5,885 nt of DNA from an uncultured bacterium (GCA_913009865.1 CAJVYK010000113.1:1-5885); one strand, 5' to 3'; positions 1-4,404 are shown, counted from the stretch's first letter. The notes: generated by a model not told the origin, from the sequence alone. Numbers and translations: made by a program.

Positions 1-60
1 TCTGTATGGTCTTTAAGCTCTTTTCTGTTTGTTTTTTTTCTTTTTTTGGTTTTTTTTTTT
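1..60. other. Low-complexity T-rich sequence, probable read or assembly artefact
   Basis: Bases 1-60 are strongly T-rich, with several homopolymer runs and an uninterrupted run of 11 T at 50-60 that abuts the Illumina adapter. No gene, promoter or RNA is supported. Because an adapter separates it from the rest, this stretch should not be treated as contiguous with the methyltransferase gene. The run of T just before the P5 sequence resembles the oligo-T spacer that I recall on flow-cell grafting oligonucleotides, so it may be synthetic as well. It could also be low-quality read sequence. Confidence 0.75.
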
Positions 61-118
61 AATGATACGGCGACCACCGAGATCTACACTCTTTCCCTAC
101 ACGACGCTCTTCCGATCT
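61..118 (+). other. Illumina P5/universal sequencing adapter (contaminant)
   Basis: The 58 bases match the full Illumina universal adapter exactly. It starts with the P5 segment AATGATACGGCGACCACCGA and ends with the read-1 primer end GACGCTCTTCCGATCT. It is synthetic DNA left in an assembled contig. The overlapping frame from 46 translates through it as NDTATTEIYTLSLHDALPI, a peptide typical of adapter contamination in protein databases. Any ORF called across 46-309 is therefore spurious. The true insert begins at 119. Confidence 0.99.
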
Positions 119-119
119 A

Positions 120-1202
120 TCCTTTGAGGATTGGCAAGTCCCGCGTGAGGCCGAAAAAGACTGGCCTAAACAAGCAAAAGACCTGCTCAAAGAATGGTGG
201 CAGCTTCGCCAGCAAAGGCAAAGCCAAATCGACGCCAGTATCGCTCGATGCAGCGGTATGGAAGTGCTCTATGATAAGCCATACCAGGACAATAAGCGTC
301 TCCGTGTAACAGGCCCATTTACAATGGAAAGCTTATCACCGCATAGAACAATAAGCATGGAAGAAAAGAGAGACTTAGCTGAGGTTGGCAAAGACGGCTG
401 GACAATGAAAATGGTAGGTGCCGGTCAATTCGGCAATATTATAATCGACAATCTCAAAAAAGCAGGCGTCCAGAACACTATCAAAAACGAACGGCTAAAA
501 TTTGACCGGCTGGAAGTACATCCCGGCATCTGGATTCACGCTGAGGGTGAATATACCGAAAAGGATGGCAAGACCTGCCGTGTAGCGGTATGTATCGGCC
601 CGGAGCACGGAACCGTCGGCCCGGAGTTAGTTAAAGAGGCAGCTAAAGAAGCGGTGCAGGGGATAGGTTATGATTTGTTGATTGTGTGTGGGTTTGCATT
701 CGATCCTCATGTGTCTGAGGAAGCCAAACGGTATGGTAAGCTTACAGTGCTTCCGACCAGAATCAACGCTGATTTGCAAATGGGCGATGAGTTCCTCAAG
801 AAAACCGGTTCGGGCAATTTGTTTATGGTATTCGGCGAACCGGATTTGAAAGTTAATACCAAAGACGGCAAAATCGAGGTAGAAATCAAGGGCTTGGATA
901 TATACGATCCCACCACGGGAGAAATCCGCAGCAATACAACTGATGACATTGCCTGCTGGTTCATCGATACAAATTACAACGGGGAGAGTTTCTTTGTCCG
1001 CCATGCTTACTTTACCGGAGCTGATAAGCCATATGACAAGCTAAAGCGTGCACTGAGGGCTGAGATTGATGAGGACGCCTGGTCATCGCTGTATTTGACT
1101 AAAAGCCGACCATTCAATAAACCTGATACCGGCAAAATCGCCGTTAAGGTAATCAATCACTATGGTGATGAAGTTCTAAAAGTTTATGAGGTTGATAAAT
1201 AA
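120..1202 (+). CDS. Site-specific (adenine) DNA methyltransferase, type III Mod-like, C-terminal part only
   Basis: This is the C-terminal 360 residues of a large DNA methyltransferase of the Mod type found in type III-like restriction-modification systems, which transfer a methyl group from S-adenosylmethionine to adenine. The frame is open from 66, and coding similarity begins right after the adapter with FEDWQVPREAEKDW, then LKEWWQLRQQRQSQIDASIA. The first ATG (258, residue 47) lies inside the conserved block LYDKPYQDNKRLRVTGPFT..ESLSPHR, so it is not the true start. Later family-like segments are VHPGIWIHAEGEY, CIGPEHGTVGPELV and a C-terminal TTDDIACWFIDTNYNGESFF. The catalytic DPPY-type motif and SAM-binding region should lie upstream and are missing because the contig breaks at the adapter. 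The family is recognised from memory of related sequences. No restriction subunit is visible nearby, and methylation activity cannot be judged from this fragment. Confidence 0.85.
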   Translation, partial: SFEDWQVPREAEKDWPKQAKDLLKEWWQLRQQRQSQIDASIARCSGMEVLYDKPYQDNKRLRVTGPFTMESLSPHRTISMEEKRDLAEVGKDGWTMKMVGAGQFGNIIIDNLKKAGVQNTIKNERLKFDRLEVHPGIWIHAEGEYTEKDGKTCRVAVCIGPEHGTVGPELVKEAAKEAVQGIGYDLLIVCGFAFDPHVSEEAKRYGKLTVLPTRINADLQMGDEFLKKTGSGNLFMVFGEPDLKVNTKDGKIEVEIKGLDIYDPTTGEIRSNTTDDIACWFIDTNYNGESFFVRHAYFTGADKPYDKLKRALRAEIDEDAWSSLYLTKSRPFNKPDTGKIAVKVINHYGDEVLKVYEVDK

Positions 1203-1214
1203 GGCACCCACACC

Positions 1215-1226
1215 GGCTGGCCAATA
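1215..1226. repeat. GGCTGGCCAATA repeat, left copy
   Basis: The 12-mer GGCTGGCCAATA lies 12 bases after the methyltransferase stop codon and recurs at 2564-2575, 41 bases after the DinD-like gene stop. The similarity extends on the right (AGAATGAA versus AAAATAAA) and loosely on the left (ACACC). Each copy thus sits just downstream of a stop codon. It may be a remnant of a duplicated 3' flank or a mobile-cassette boundary. Confidence 0.6.
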
Positions 1227-1258
1227 GAATGAAACACGCTGAATTAGCAAAAAGGCAG

Positions 1259-1274
1259 ATAGTTTGCGATAGTT
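1259..1274. repeat. 16-bp direct repeat flanking array 1, left copy
   Basis: ATAGTTTGCGATAGTT occurs here and again, identically and in the same orientation, at 1638-1653. The pair brackets the leader and 21-bp array. A shorter third match (GCAGATAGTTTGC, 1255-1267) recurs at 2527-2539, just after the DinD-like gene. Possible meanings are a target-site-like duplication, recombination boundaries of the array, or a repeated binding site. Confidence 0.7.
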
Positions 1275-1288
1275 AAGGGCAGATAACA

Positions 1289-1331
1289 GCCAAAAATCGC
1301 CTTTTTGGGCTTAAAACAGCGATTTGTTAAT
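1289..1331 (+). promoter_or_regulatory. Leader-like sequence of array 1, with hairpin potential
   Basis: This T/A-rich stretch precedes array 1 and resembles the stretch before array 2 (3417-3446). Shared parts are CG.., a T-run, GG.C, AAAACAGC and TTTG. The sequence can fold in two ways. GCCAAAAA (1289-1296) can pair with TTTTTGG(G)C (1302-1310) around a 5-base loop. AAATCGC (1294-1300) can instead pair with GCGATTT (1319-1325). The alternative pairings could suit a terminator or attenuator-like role, or the sequence may simply mark the border of a repeat element. The function is inference. Confidence 0.45.
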
Positions 1332-1350
1332 TTACAATGCCGCATTGTAA
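1332..1350. repeat. 19-bp perfect palindrome at the start of array 1
   Basis: TTACAATGC-C-GCATTGTAA is a perfect inverted repeat with 9-bp arms around one central base. Its right arm runs into the first 21-bp unit. The element GCATTGTAA recurs at 1468-1476 and, as GGCATTGTAAAT, near 1592-1603. It could be a hairpin or a dimeric protein-binding site at the array boundary. Confidence 0.7.
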
Positions 1351-1619
1351 GCGTGATATGTCATAAAGTAAGCGTGATATGCCACAGGTGAAGCGTGATA
1401 TGTCATAAAGTAAGCGTGATATGCCACAGGTGAAGCGTGATATGTGGCAAAGTAAGCCTGCTCCGCCGCATTGTAAGCTTACTTTATGACGGAGTAAGCA
1501 TGATATGTCGTAAAGTAAACATAATCTGAGGCGTTGCACGTTTACATCGCGGCGTTGTAAACGTGATATACGACAAAGCAAACTTGCATTAAGGCATTGT
1601 AAATCTGCATTAGGACAGA
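1347..1619. repeat. Array 1: 13 tandem units of about 21 bp
   Basis: Units begin at 1347, 1368, 1388, 1410, 1430, 1452, 1473, 1494, 1515, 1536, 1557, 1578 and 1599. Their lengths are 21, 20, 22, 20, 22 and then 21 throughout, so 13 units fill exactly 273 bp. The best-conserved units read GTAAGCGTGATATG followed by TCATAAA or CCACAG. Units 1-2 and 3-4 are near-identical pairs, and later units are diverged but stay in phase. Unit 7 contains an inverted copy (GCTTACTTTATGAC, 1477-1490) of GTCATAAAGTAAGC (1360-1373). The minus-strand frame through it encodes heptads such as LLYDISR/FTCGISR, but it lacks support as a gene and the plus frames contain stops. The array ends 51 bp before the DinD-like start codon. 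There are no constant repeats with unique spacers, so it is not CRISPR. Confidence 0.9.
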
Positions 1620-1637
1620 GAGCGCTAAGAAAAAGTA

Positions 1638-1653
1638 ATAGTTTGCGATAGTT
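1638..1653. repeat. 16-bp direct repeat flanking array 1, right copy
   Basis: This is an identical second copy of ATAGTTTGCGATAGTT (first copy 1259-1274). It lies between the array end and the ATG of the DinD-like gene, overlapping that gene's probable 5' untranslated region. It could serve as an operator or a recombination border. Confidence 0.7.
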
Positions 1654-1670
1654 TTTAGAAAGAGCAAATA

Positions 1671-2522
1671 ATGGCTGACGCTGAACAATCTACGCAGATA
1701 GCGTTGTTTAAGGGCAAGGAAATCAGGAAAACTATTCACGGCAACGAATGGTGGTTTTCCATAATTGATGTTATTGAGGCATTAACAGATTCAGGCAGAT
1801 CTCGCAAATATTGGAGCGATTTGAAGAAAAAGCTCGTAAAGGAAGGCTATGATGAAGTGTCCGAAAAAATCGGACAGTTGAAATTAGTCTCAGCGGATGG
1901 GAAGTCCAGAACAACGGATTGTGCGGATACGGAAACATTATTTCGTATTATCCAGACTATACCCAGCCCAAAGGCAGAGCCTTTTAAGCGATGGCTTGCC
2001 AAGGTCGGCTATGAACGCATCCAGGAAATCGAAGACCCTGAACTGGCAACCAAGCGAACACGGGCACTTTATAAGGCCAAAGGTTACCCTGACGACTGGA
2101 TTGAAAAGCGGGTGCGTTCGATAGCAATTCGTGAGGAACTTACCGACGAATGGAAAGACCGCGGCGTTAAAGAGCAGAAAAATTACGCTATCCTCACCGC
2201 TGAAATATCCAAAGCCGCTTTTGGTATAACGCCCTCCGAATACAAAAAGCTCAAAGGTCTAAAACGCCAGAACTTACGAGACCATATGAATGACCTTGAG
2301 CTGATTTTTTCGATGCTTGGAGAGGCCGCCACGACCGAGATTACCCGCAATAAGGACACACAGGGATTTGATGAGAATAAACAGGCTGCCATTGAAGGCG
2401 GTTCGGTAGCAGGAACGGCAAGAAAAGAGCTTGAGGCAAAATCGGGCAGAAAGGTAGTGTCCGGCAAAAACTATCTGACTAACAAAAAAGTTAAGAAGTT
2501 AAAAAGTAATCAGATTGATTAA
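1671..2522 (+). CDS. dinD: DinD/BRO-N family protein (DNA-damage-inducible protein D-like)
   Basis: This 283-residue protein has a near full-length match to the DinD-like branch of the BRO-N family. The N-terminal BRO-N domain spans about residues 10-115. Visible motifs are IRKTIHGNEWWFSIIDVIEALTD (split here as GNEWWFSIIDVIEAL, 24-38), RKYWSDLKKKL (45-55), SEKIGQLKL (64-72), TDCADTETLFRIIQ (82-95) and SPKAEPFKRWLAKVGYERI (99-117). The C-terminal half carries RGVKEQKNYAILTAEI (164-179), YKKLKGLKRQNLRDHM (191-206) and a GG..AGTARKELEAKSG-like segment (243-259), with a very basic end. In E. coli DinD is SOS-induced and is reported to inhibit RecA. BRO-N proteins in phages act as antirepressor or DNA-binding proteins. 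Which role applies here is inference. The ATG at 1671 follows AGAAAGAG at a suitable distance. The gene stands alone behind array 1. It and its array are bracketed by short direct repeats, suggesting insertion as a cassette beside the methyltransferase. Confidence 0.85.
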   Translation: MADAEQSTQIALFKGKEIRKTIHGNEWWFSIIDVIEALTDSGRSRKYWSDLKKKLVKEGYDEVSEKIGQLKLVSADGKSRTTDCADTETLFRIIQTIPSPKAEPFKRWLAKVGYERIQEIEDPELATKRTRALYKAKGYPDDWIEKRVRSIAIREELTDEWKDRGVKEQKNYAILTAEISKAAFGITPSEYKKLKGLKRQNLRDHMNDLELIFSMLGEAATTEITRNKDTQGFDENKQAAIEGGSVAGTARKELEAKSGRKVVSGKNYLTNKKVKKLKSNQID

Positions 2523-2526
2523 AAGA

Positions 2527-2539
2527 GCAGATAGTTTGC
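2527..2539. repeat. Partial third copy of the ATAGTTTGC repeat
   Basis: GCAGATAGTTTGC matches 1255-1267 over 13 bases and begins 4 bases after the DinD-like stop codon. With the copies at 1259 and 1638 it frames the array-plus-gene segment in direct orientation. Confidence 0.55.
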
Positions 2540-2560
2540 TTGGATAACAATCGACACCAC

Positions 2561-2575
2561 ATTGGCTGGCCAATA
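2561..2575. repeat. ATTGGC-TG-GCCAAT palindrome and right copy of GGCTGGCCAATA
   Basis: Bases 2561-2574 form a perfect inverted repeat with 6-bp arms and a 2-base centre, too tight for an RNA hairpin of full length. The 12-mer GGCTGGCCAATA within it (2564-2575) repeats that at 1215-1226. It may be a dimeric binding site or the edge of a duplicated element. Confidence 0.6.
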
Positions 2576-2580
2576 AAATA

Positions 2581-2990
2581 AATGCCATTTACGAGGTGCT
2601 GTTCAGCGTTAATCTGCGTCCGTTTTAATTGATTATTTTCTATTTTATATTTCCTATTGAAATCTCTAAGTTCTCTGTGGCCACAATCCTGTAATCCAGT
2701 CCAATAGTTCGTATCTCGACAGGAATTCCTTTTCTCTGCGACCTCAGCGGTCTCTGTGGCAAGAAATAGTCGTTTGTATATAGTCTTTAGTCGTTAGTTC
2801 GTGGTTCGTAGCAAAAACAGTGTTAATCAGCGAAATCCATGGTTAAACCAGTTGACATTGCTCGTTTCTCTGTGTTCTATGGCTATCCATTCCTTTTTAA
2901 TTCCACAAGTAAATATCTTGCTACCGTGTTTTCCTGGCTGTATAATCGATTTAACTGAAATCAAGCTGCTCGTGTGCAGTTTTATAAACC
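2581..2990. other. Gene-poor spacer with degenerate dispersed short repeats
   Basis: No convincing gene was found. TCTCTGTGGC occurs at 2672-2681 and 2751-2760, and a variant (TTTCTCTGTGTTCTATGGC) lies at 2865-2883. GTTAATCTGCG (about 2607) and GTGTTAATCAGCGAA (about 2820) look like one 'TTAATC(T/A)GCG' family. A TAGTCGTT-like tandem stretch runs from 2767 to 2810. From memory, such 'ctctgtg..ctctgtggc' and 'gttaatctgcg' phrases are widespread intergenic repeats in some environmental bacteria. No database check was possible. The GTG-started frame 2801-3058 runs across these repeats and the hairpin beyond, and is not accepted as a gene. Confidence 0.5.
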
Positions 2991-2992
2991 TC

Positions 2993-3054
2993 GGCGAGGC
3001 AGTGTGGTTCCACGGTTTCCCCCCCAGCCGGGTTCCGCCACCTCGCCTTTTTTT
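2993..3054 (+). terminator. GC-rich hairpin with T7 tail (terminator or small structured RNA)
   Basis: GGCGAGG (2993-2999) is perfectly complementary to CCTCGCC (3041-3047), which is followed directly by seven T (3048-3054). That is the arrangement of an intrinsic terminator on the plus strand. The enclosed 41 bases include a possible inner stem GTGG/CCGC (with one G-U pair), a GTGGTTCCAC mini-hairpin and a run of seven C at 3019-3025. The loop is large for a simple terminator, so this may be the 3' end of a small RNA. CCTCG-G-CGAGG at 2989-2999 gives a competing hairpin. No known RNA family was recognised. Confidence 0.45.
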
Positions 3055-3131
3055 CTAAAAAACTAAATTTTACAATCAACATCTTACCTCTCACCTGCGC
3101 CTATATATAACTATGGTCGCAATCTGCGCCG

Positions 3132-3157
3132 GACAAACTGACACGTGTCAGACTGTC
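3132..3157. promoter_or_regulatory. 26-bp dyad-symmetric site, probable operator
   Basis: The core CTGACACGTGTCAG (3138-3151) is a perfect 14-bp palindrome. Around the same centre GACA (3132-3135) and TGTC (3154-3157) are also symmetric, so 22 of 26 positions obey dyad symmetry. The layout is typical of a site for a dimeric or tetrameric repressor. It lies 83 bp upstream of the small ORF at 3241. No regulator gene is in the window and the cognate family is unknown. Confidence 0.55.
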
Positions 3158-3224
3158 GAATCTGTGTAACCAGCAGCTAAAGGAGCGTTTGCCGGGGATT
3201 TGTAAAAAAGGTTCTATGAATTTT

Positions 3225-3229
3225 AAGGA
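3225..3229 (+). promoter_or_regulatory. Shine-Dalgarno-like AAGGA for the small ORF
   Basis: AAGGA lies 11 bases before the ATG at 3241, a long but acceptable spacing. It favours that start over the ATG at 3216, whose frame stops after 26 codons. Confidence 0.45.
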
Positions 3230-3240
3230 CTCTAACACTG

Positions 3241-3387
3241 ATGACAAAATCAGAAGAAAAAATAGAAATCTCCAAAATAGCTTCACGGCTAATTGAAGAC
3301 GTAAGGACAAAGTGCTTGGCAGAGAATAAAAAGGAGCTGCAGCAGAGCAAAGATACCCCGAAGCAAAATAAAGCTCCTGCGAAGTAA
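3241..3387 (+). CDS. Small charged protein of unknown function (48 aa)
   Basis: The frame reads MTKSEEKIEISKIASRLIED, then VRTKCLAENKKELQQSKDTP and KQNKAPAK, ending with TAA. It is rich in Lys, Glu and Gln. The first 40 or so residues could form a single amphipathic helix or short coiled coil, and the lysine-rich end is probably disordered. There is one cysteine and no signal peptide or membrane segment. Support comes from an ATG with AAGGA upstream, a strong dyad operator-like site 83 bp upstream, and a compact unbroken frame. No family is recognised. A short regulatory or DNA-associated protein is possible but not shown. The alternative is a chance ORF in a spacer, since 48 codons is near the limit for that. 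Confidence 0.45.
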   Translation: MTKSEEKIEISKIASRLIEDVRTKCLAENKKELQQSKDTPKQNKAPAK

Positions 3388-3390
3388 AAC

Positions 3391-3404
3391 AAGCTTACTT
3401 TATG
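3391..3404. repeat. Array-1-type fragment placed before leader 2
   Basis: AAGCTTACTTTATG is identical to 1475-1488 in unit 7 of array 1, in the same orientation. It stands alone here, 13 bases before leader 2 and nearly 1.8 kb from array 1. It ties the two array loci together in sequence as well as in layout. Confidence 0.65.
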
Positions 3405-3416
3405 GCTAATTAAATT

Positions 3417-3446
3417 CGTTTTTTGGCCTAAAAACAGCCCTTTTGA
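3417..3446 (+). promoter_or_regulatory. Leader-like sequence of array 2
   Basis: CGTTTTTTGGCCTAAAAACA followed by GC..TTTTG aligns with 1298-1327 with one indel. The identical blocks are a T-run, GG(C/G)C, AAAACAGC and TTTG. As at array 1, it directly precedes the first repeat unit. TTGACA at 3443-3448 looks like a -35 box but has no -10 at 17 bases, so no promoter is called. Confidence 0.45.
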
Positions 3447-3677
3447 CAACAGCGAGAGATTCGCGGAGGGCAGCGGATGACTCACTCCGCGGAGTGGATG
3501 ACCTACTCCTTGGAGCGAACGACTGCCTCCGTGGAGTGGATGACCTACTCCCTGGAGCGAACGACTGCCTCCGTGGAGTGAGAGACCTACTCCCTGGAGC
3601 GAATGACCTACTCCGTGGAGTGAGAGACTGTCTCCGCCGAGTGGACGATTTACTCCGTGGAGTGGATAACTCGCGGA
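3447..3677. repeat. Array 2: 11 tandem units of exactly 21 bp
   Basis: Unit starts fall every 21 bases from 3447 to 3657. Eight of the nine units from 3468 to 3656 end in ACTCC or CCTCC, the other ending in TCTCC, and most open with (G/C)TGGAGTG or (C/T)TGGAGCG. Two alternating types are visible (GTGGAGTGGATGACCTA.. and CTGGAGCGAACGACTGC..), so there is a higher-order 42-bp period early in the array. Within a unit GGAGT(G)G can pair with CC(T)ACTCC, and the junction ACTCC-GT-GGAGT is also palindromic. The first and last units share TCGCGGA at their ends. One frame on each strand is open (heptads LRGVDDL/LPGANDC on plus, STPRSKS/FAPGSRS on minus), which a stop-free 21-bp unit gives for free. 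The array ends 44 bp before the ATG at 3722. Confidence 0.9.
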
Positions 3678-3707
3678 GCAGGGAAAACATATTGTAACTT
3701 TTTTATT

Positions 3708-3714
3708 GAAAGGA
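3708..3714 (+). promoter_or_regulatory. Shine-Dalgarno site for the 3722 gene
   Basis: GAAAGGA lies 7 bases before the ATG at 3722, ideal spacing. The in-frame TTG at 3716 would be only one base from it, so the ATG is chosen as the start. Confidence 0.8.
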
Positions 3715-3721
3715 CTTGAAA

Positions 3722-4396
3722 ATGCCAGATTACATCCCAGGAAGTGACACAGGATTTCAGGCGTGGGTGGACAACTTTGTTACCTATGCCAACACCCACC
3801 TCGCAGAGTTAGGTATAGGCCTCCCCGATATAATACCTATATCGACTGCCCAGACAGATTTTGATACGAAAATATCAGATAATGTTACCGCCCAGCAGGC
3901 AGCCCAATCGGCACGGCAGGCAAAGGATGCCAGTCGCGATACACTCGAATCACTAATCAGGGCGTTGGTGCGGCAGCTTCAGGCGTCGGGCGATGTCGAT
4001 GATGCCGAGCGCGCAGCGCTTGGAATTACCGTACCTGATACAATCAAGACCACCGCTACCGGCGGTATCTCTACAAGGCCGATAGGAGCGGTCGATACCA
4101 GCCAGCGGTTGCGTCATGAGATTCGCTTTGTCGATGAGGCGACCCCGACAAGTCGGGCCAAACCTCAGGGGGTGATGGGCTGTGAGATTTGGGTAAAGGT
4201 CACCGCACAGGGAGAAGCGCCGCCAGCCGACCCCGACGAGCTTAGCTTTGTAACGCTGGATACGGCAAGCCCCTATACTGTAGAATACGATGGCGCAGAT
4301 GGCGGAAAGACCGCTCATTATATGCTCCGATGGGTTAAGACCAGCGGCGATAAAGGCCCGTGGTCGGAAACCGTCAGTGCAACGATAACGGCATAA
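3722..4396 (+). CDS. Hypothetical protein with fibronectin-III-like C-terminal domain
   Basis: The 224-residue protein starts MPDYIPGSDTGFQAWVDNFV. Residues 1-100 look mainly helical, with an Ala/Gln-rich segment (TAQQAAQSARQAKDASRDTLESLIRALVRQLQ, about 56-87) that may form a coiled coil. A linker of about 100-120 follows. Residues about 125-224 look like a beta-sandwich of the fibronectin type III kind (HEIRFVDEATPTSRAKPQGV, CEIWVKV, PYTVEYDG, AHYMLRWVKTSGDKGPWSETV). I recall similar proteins of this length, often annotated only as hypothetical or FN3-containing, in Planctomycetota and related metagenomes. No signal peptide or membrane segment is seen. The role is unknown; a binding or structural role is inference from the fold. 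It follows array 2 and converges on the C39-like gene. Its GC content appears higher than the AT-rich spacer around it. Confidence 0.75.
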   Translation: MPDYIPGSDTGFQAWVDNFVTYANTHLAELGIGLPDIIPISTAQTDFDTKISDNVTAQQAAQSARQAKDASRDTLESLIRALVRQLQASGDVDDAERAALGITVPDTIKTTATGGISTRPIGAVDTSQRLRHEIRFVDEATPTSRAKPQGVMGCEIWVKVTAQGEAPPADPDELSFVTLDTASPYTVEYDGADGGKTAHYMLRWVKTSGDKGPWSETVSATITA

Positions 4397-4404
4397 ACGT
4401 TTCC

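Noticed and set aside
46..309. Plus-strand 87-codon ORF
   Set aside because: It starts in the T-rich artefact, reads through the adapter, and overlaps the methyltransferase in another frame.
627..1004. Minus-strand ORFs of 125 and 85 codons
   Set aside because: They are antisense shadows of the methyltransferase coding region, with no family resemblance or ribosome-binding support.
1327..1581. Minus-strand ORF with heptads LLYDISR/FTCGISR
   Set aside because: A 21-bp unit without stops in one frame gives a long open frame automatically. There is no start signal, and the composition follows the repeat.
1347..1619. CRISPR array
   Set aside because: Units are tandem and degenerate, with no constant repeat separated by unique spacers, and there are no cas genes.
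2852..2880. Promoter with TTGACA and TTCTAT at 17-bp spacing
   Set aside because: The -35 is perfect but the -10 matches only half the consensus and lacks the key A at position 2. No gene follows closely.
2801..3058. Plus-strand 85-codon ORF
   Set aside because: It starts at GTG, crosses dispersed repeats and ends within the GC-rich hairpin/T-run. No family was recognised.
3443..3471. Promoter from TTGACA at 3443
   Set aside because: No -10-like hexamer is found at 16-18 bases; that position is G-rich repeat sequence.
3406..3697. Overlapping heptad-repeat ORFs on both strands of array 2
   Set aside because: Both strands are open for the same periodic reason. The plus frame relies on a TTG with no ribosome-binding site. 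DNA-level repeat is the simpler reading.
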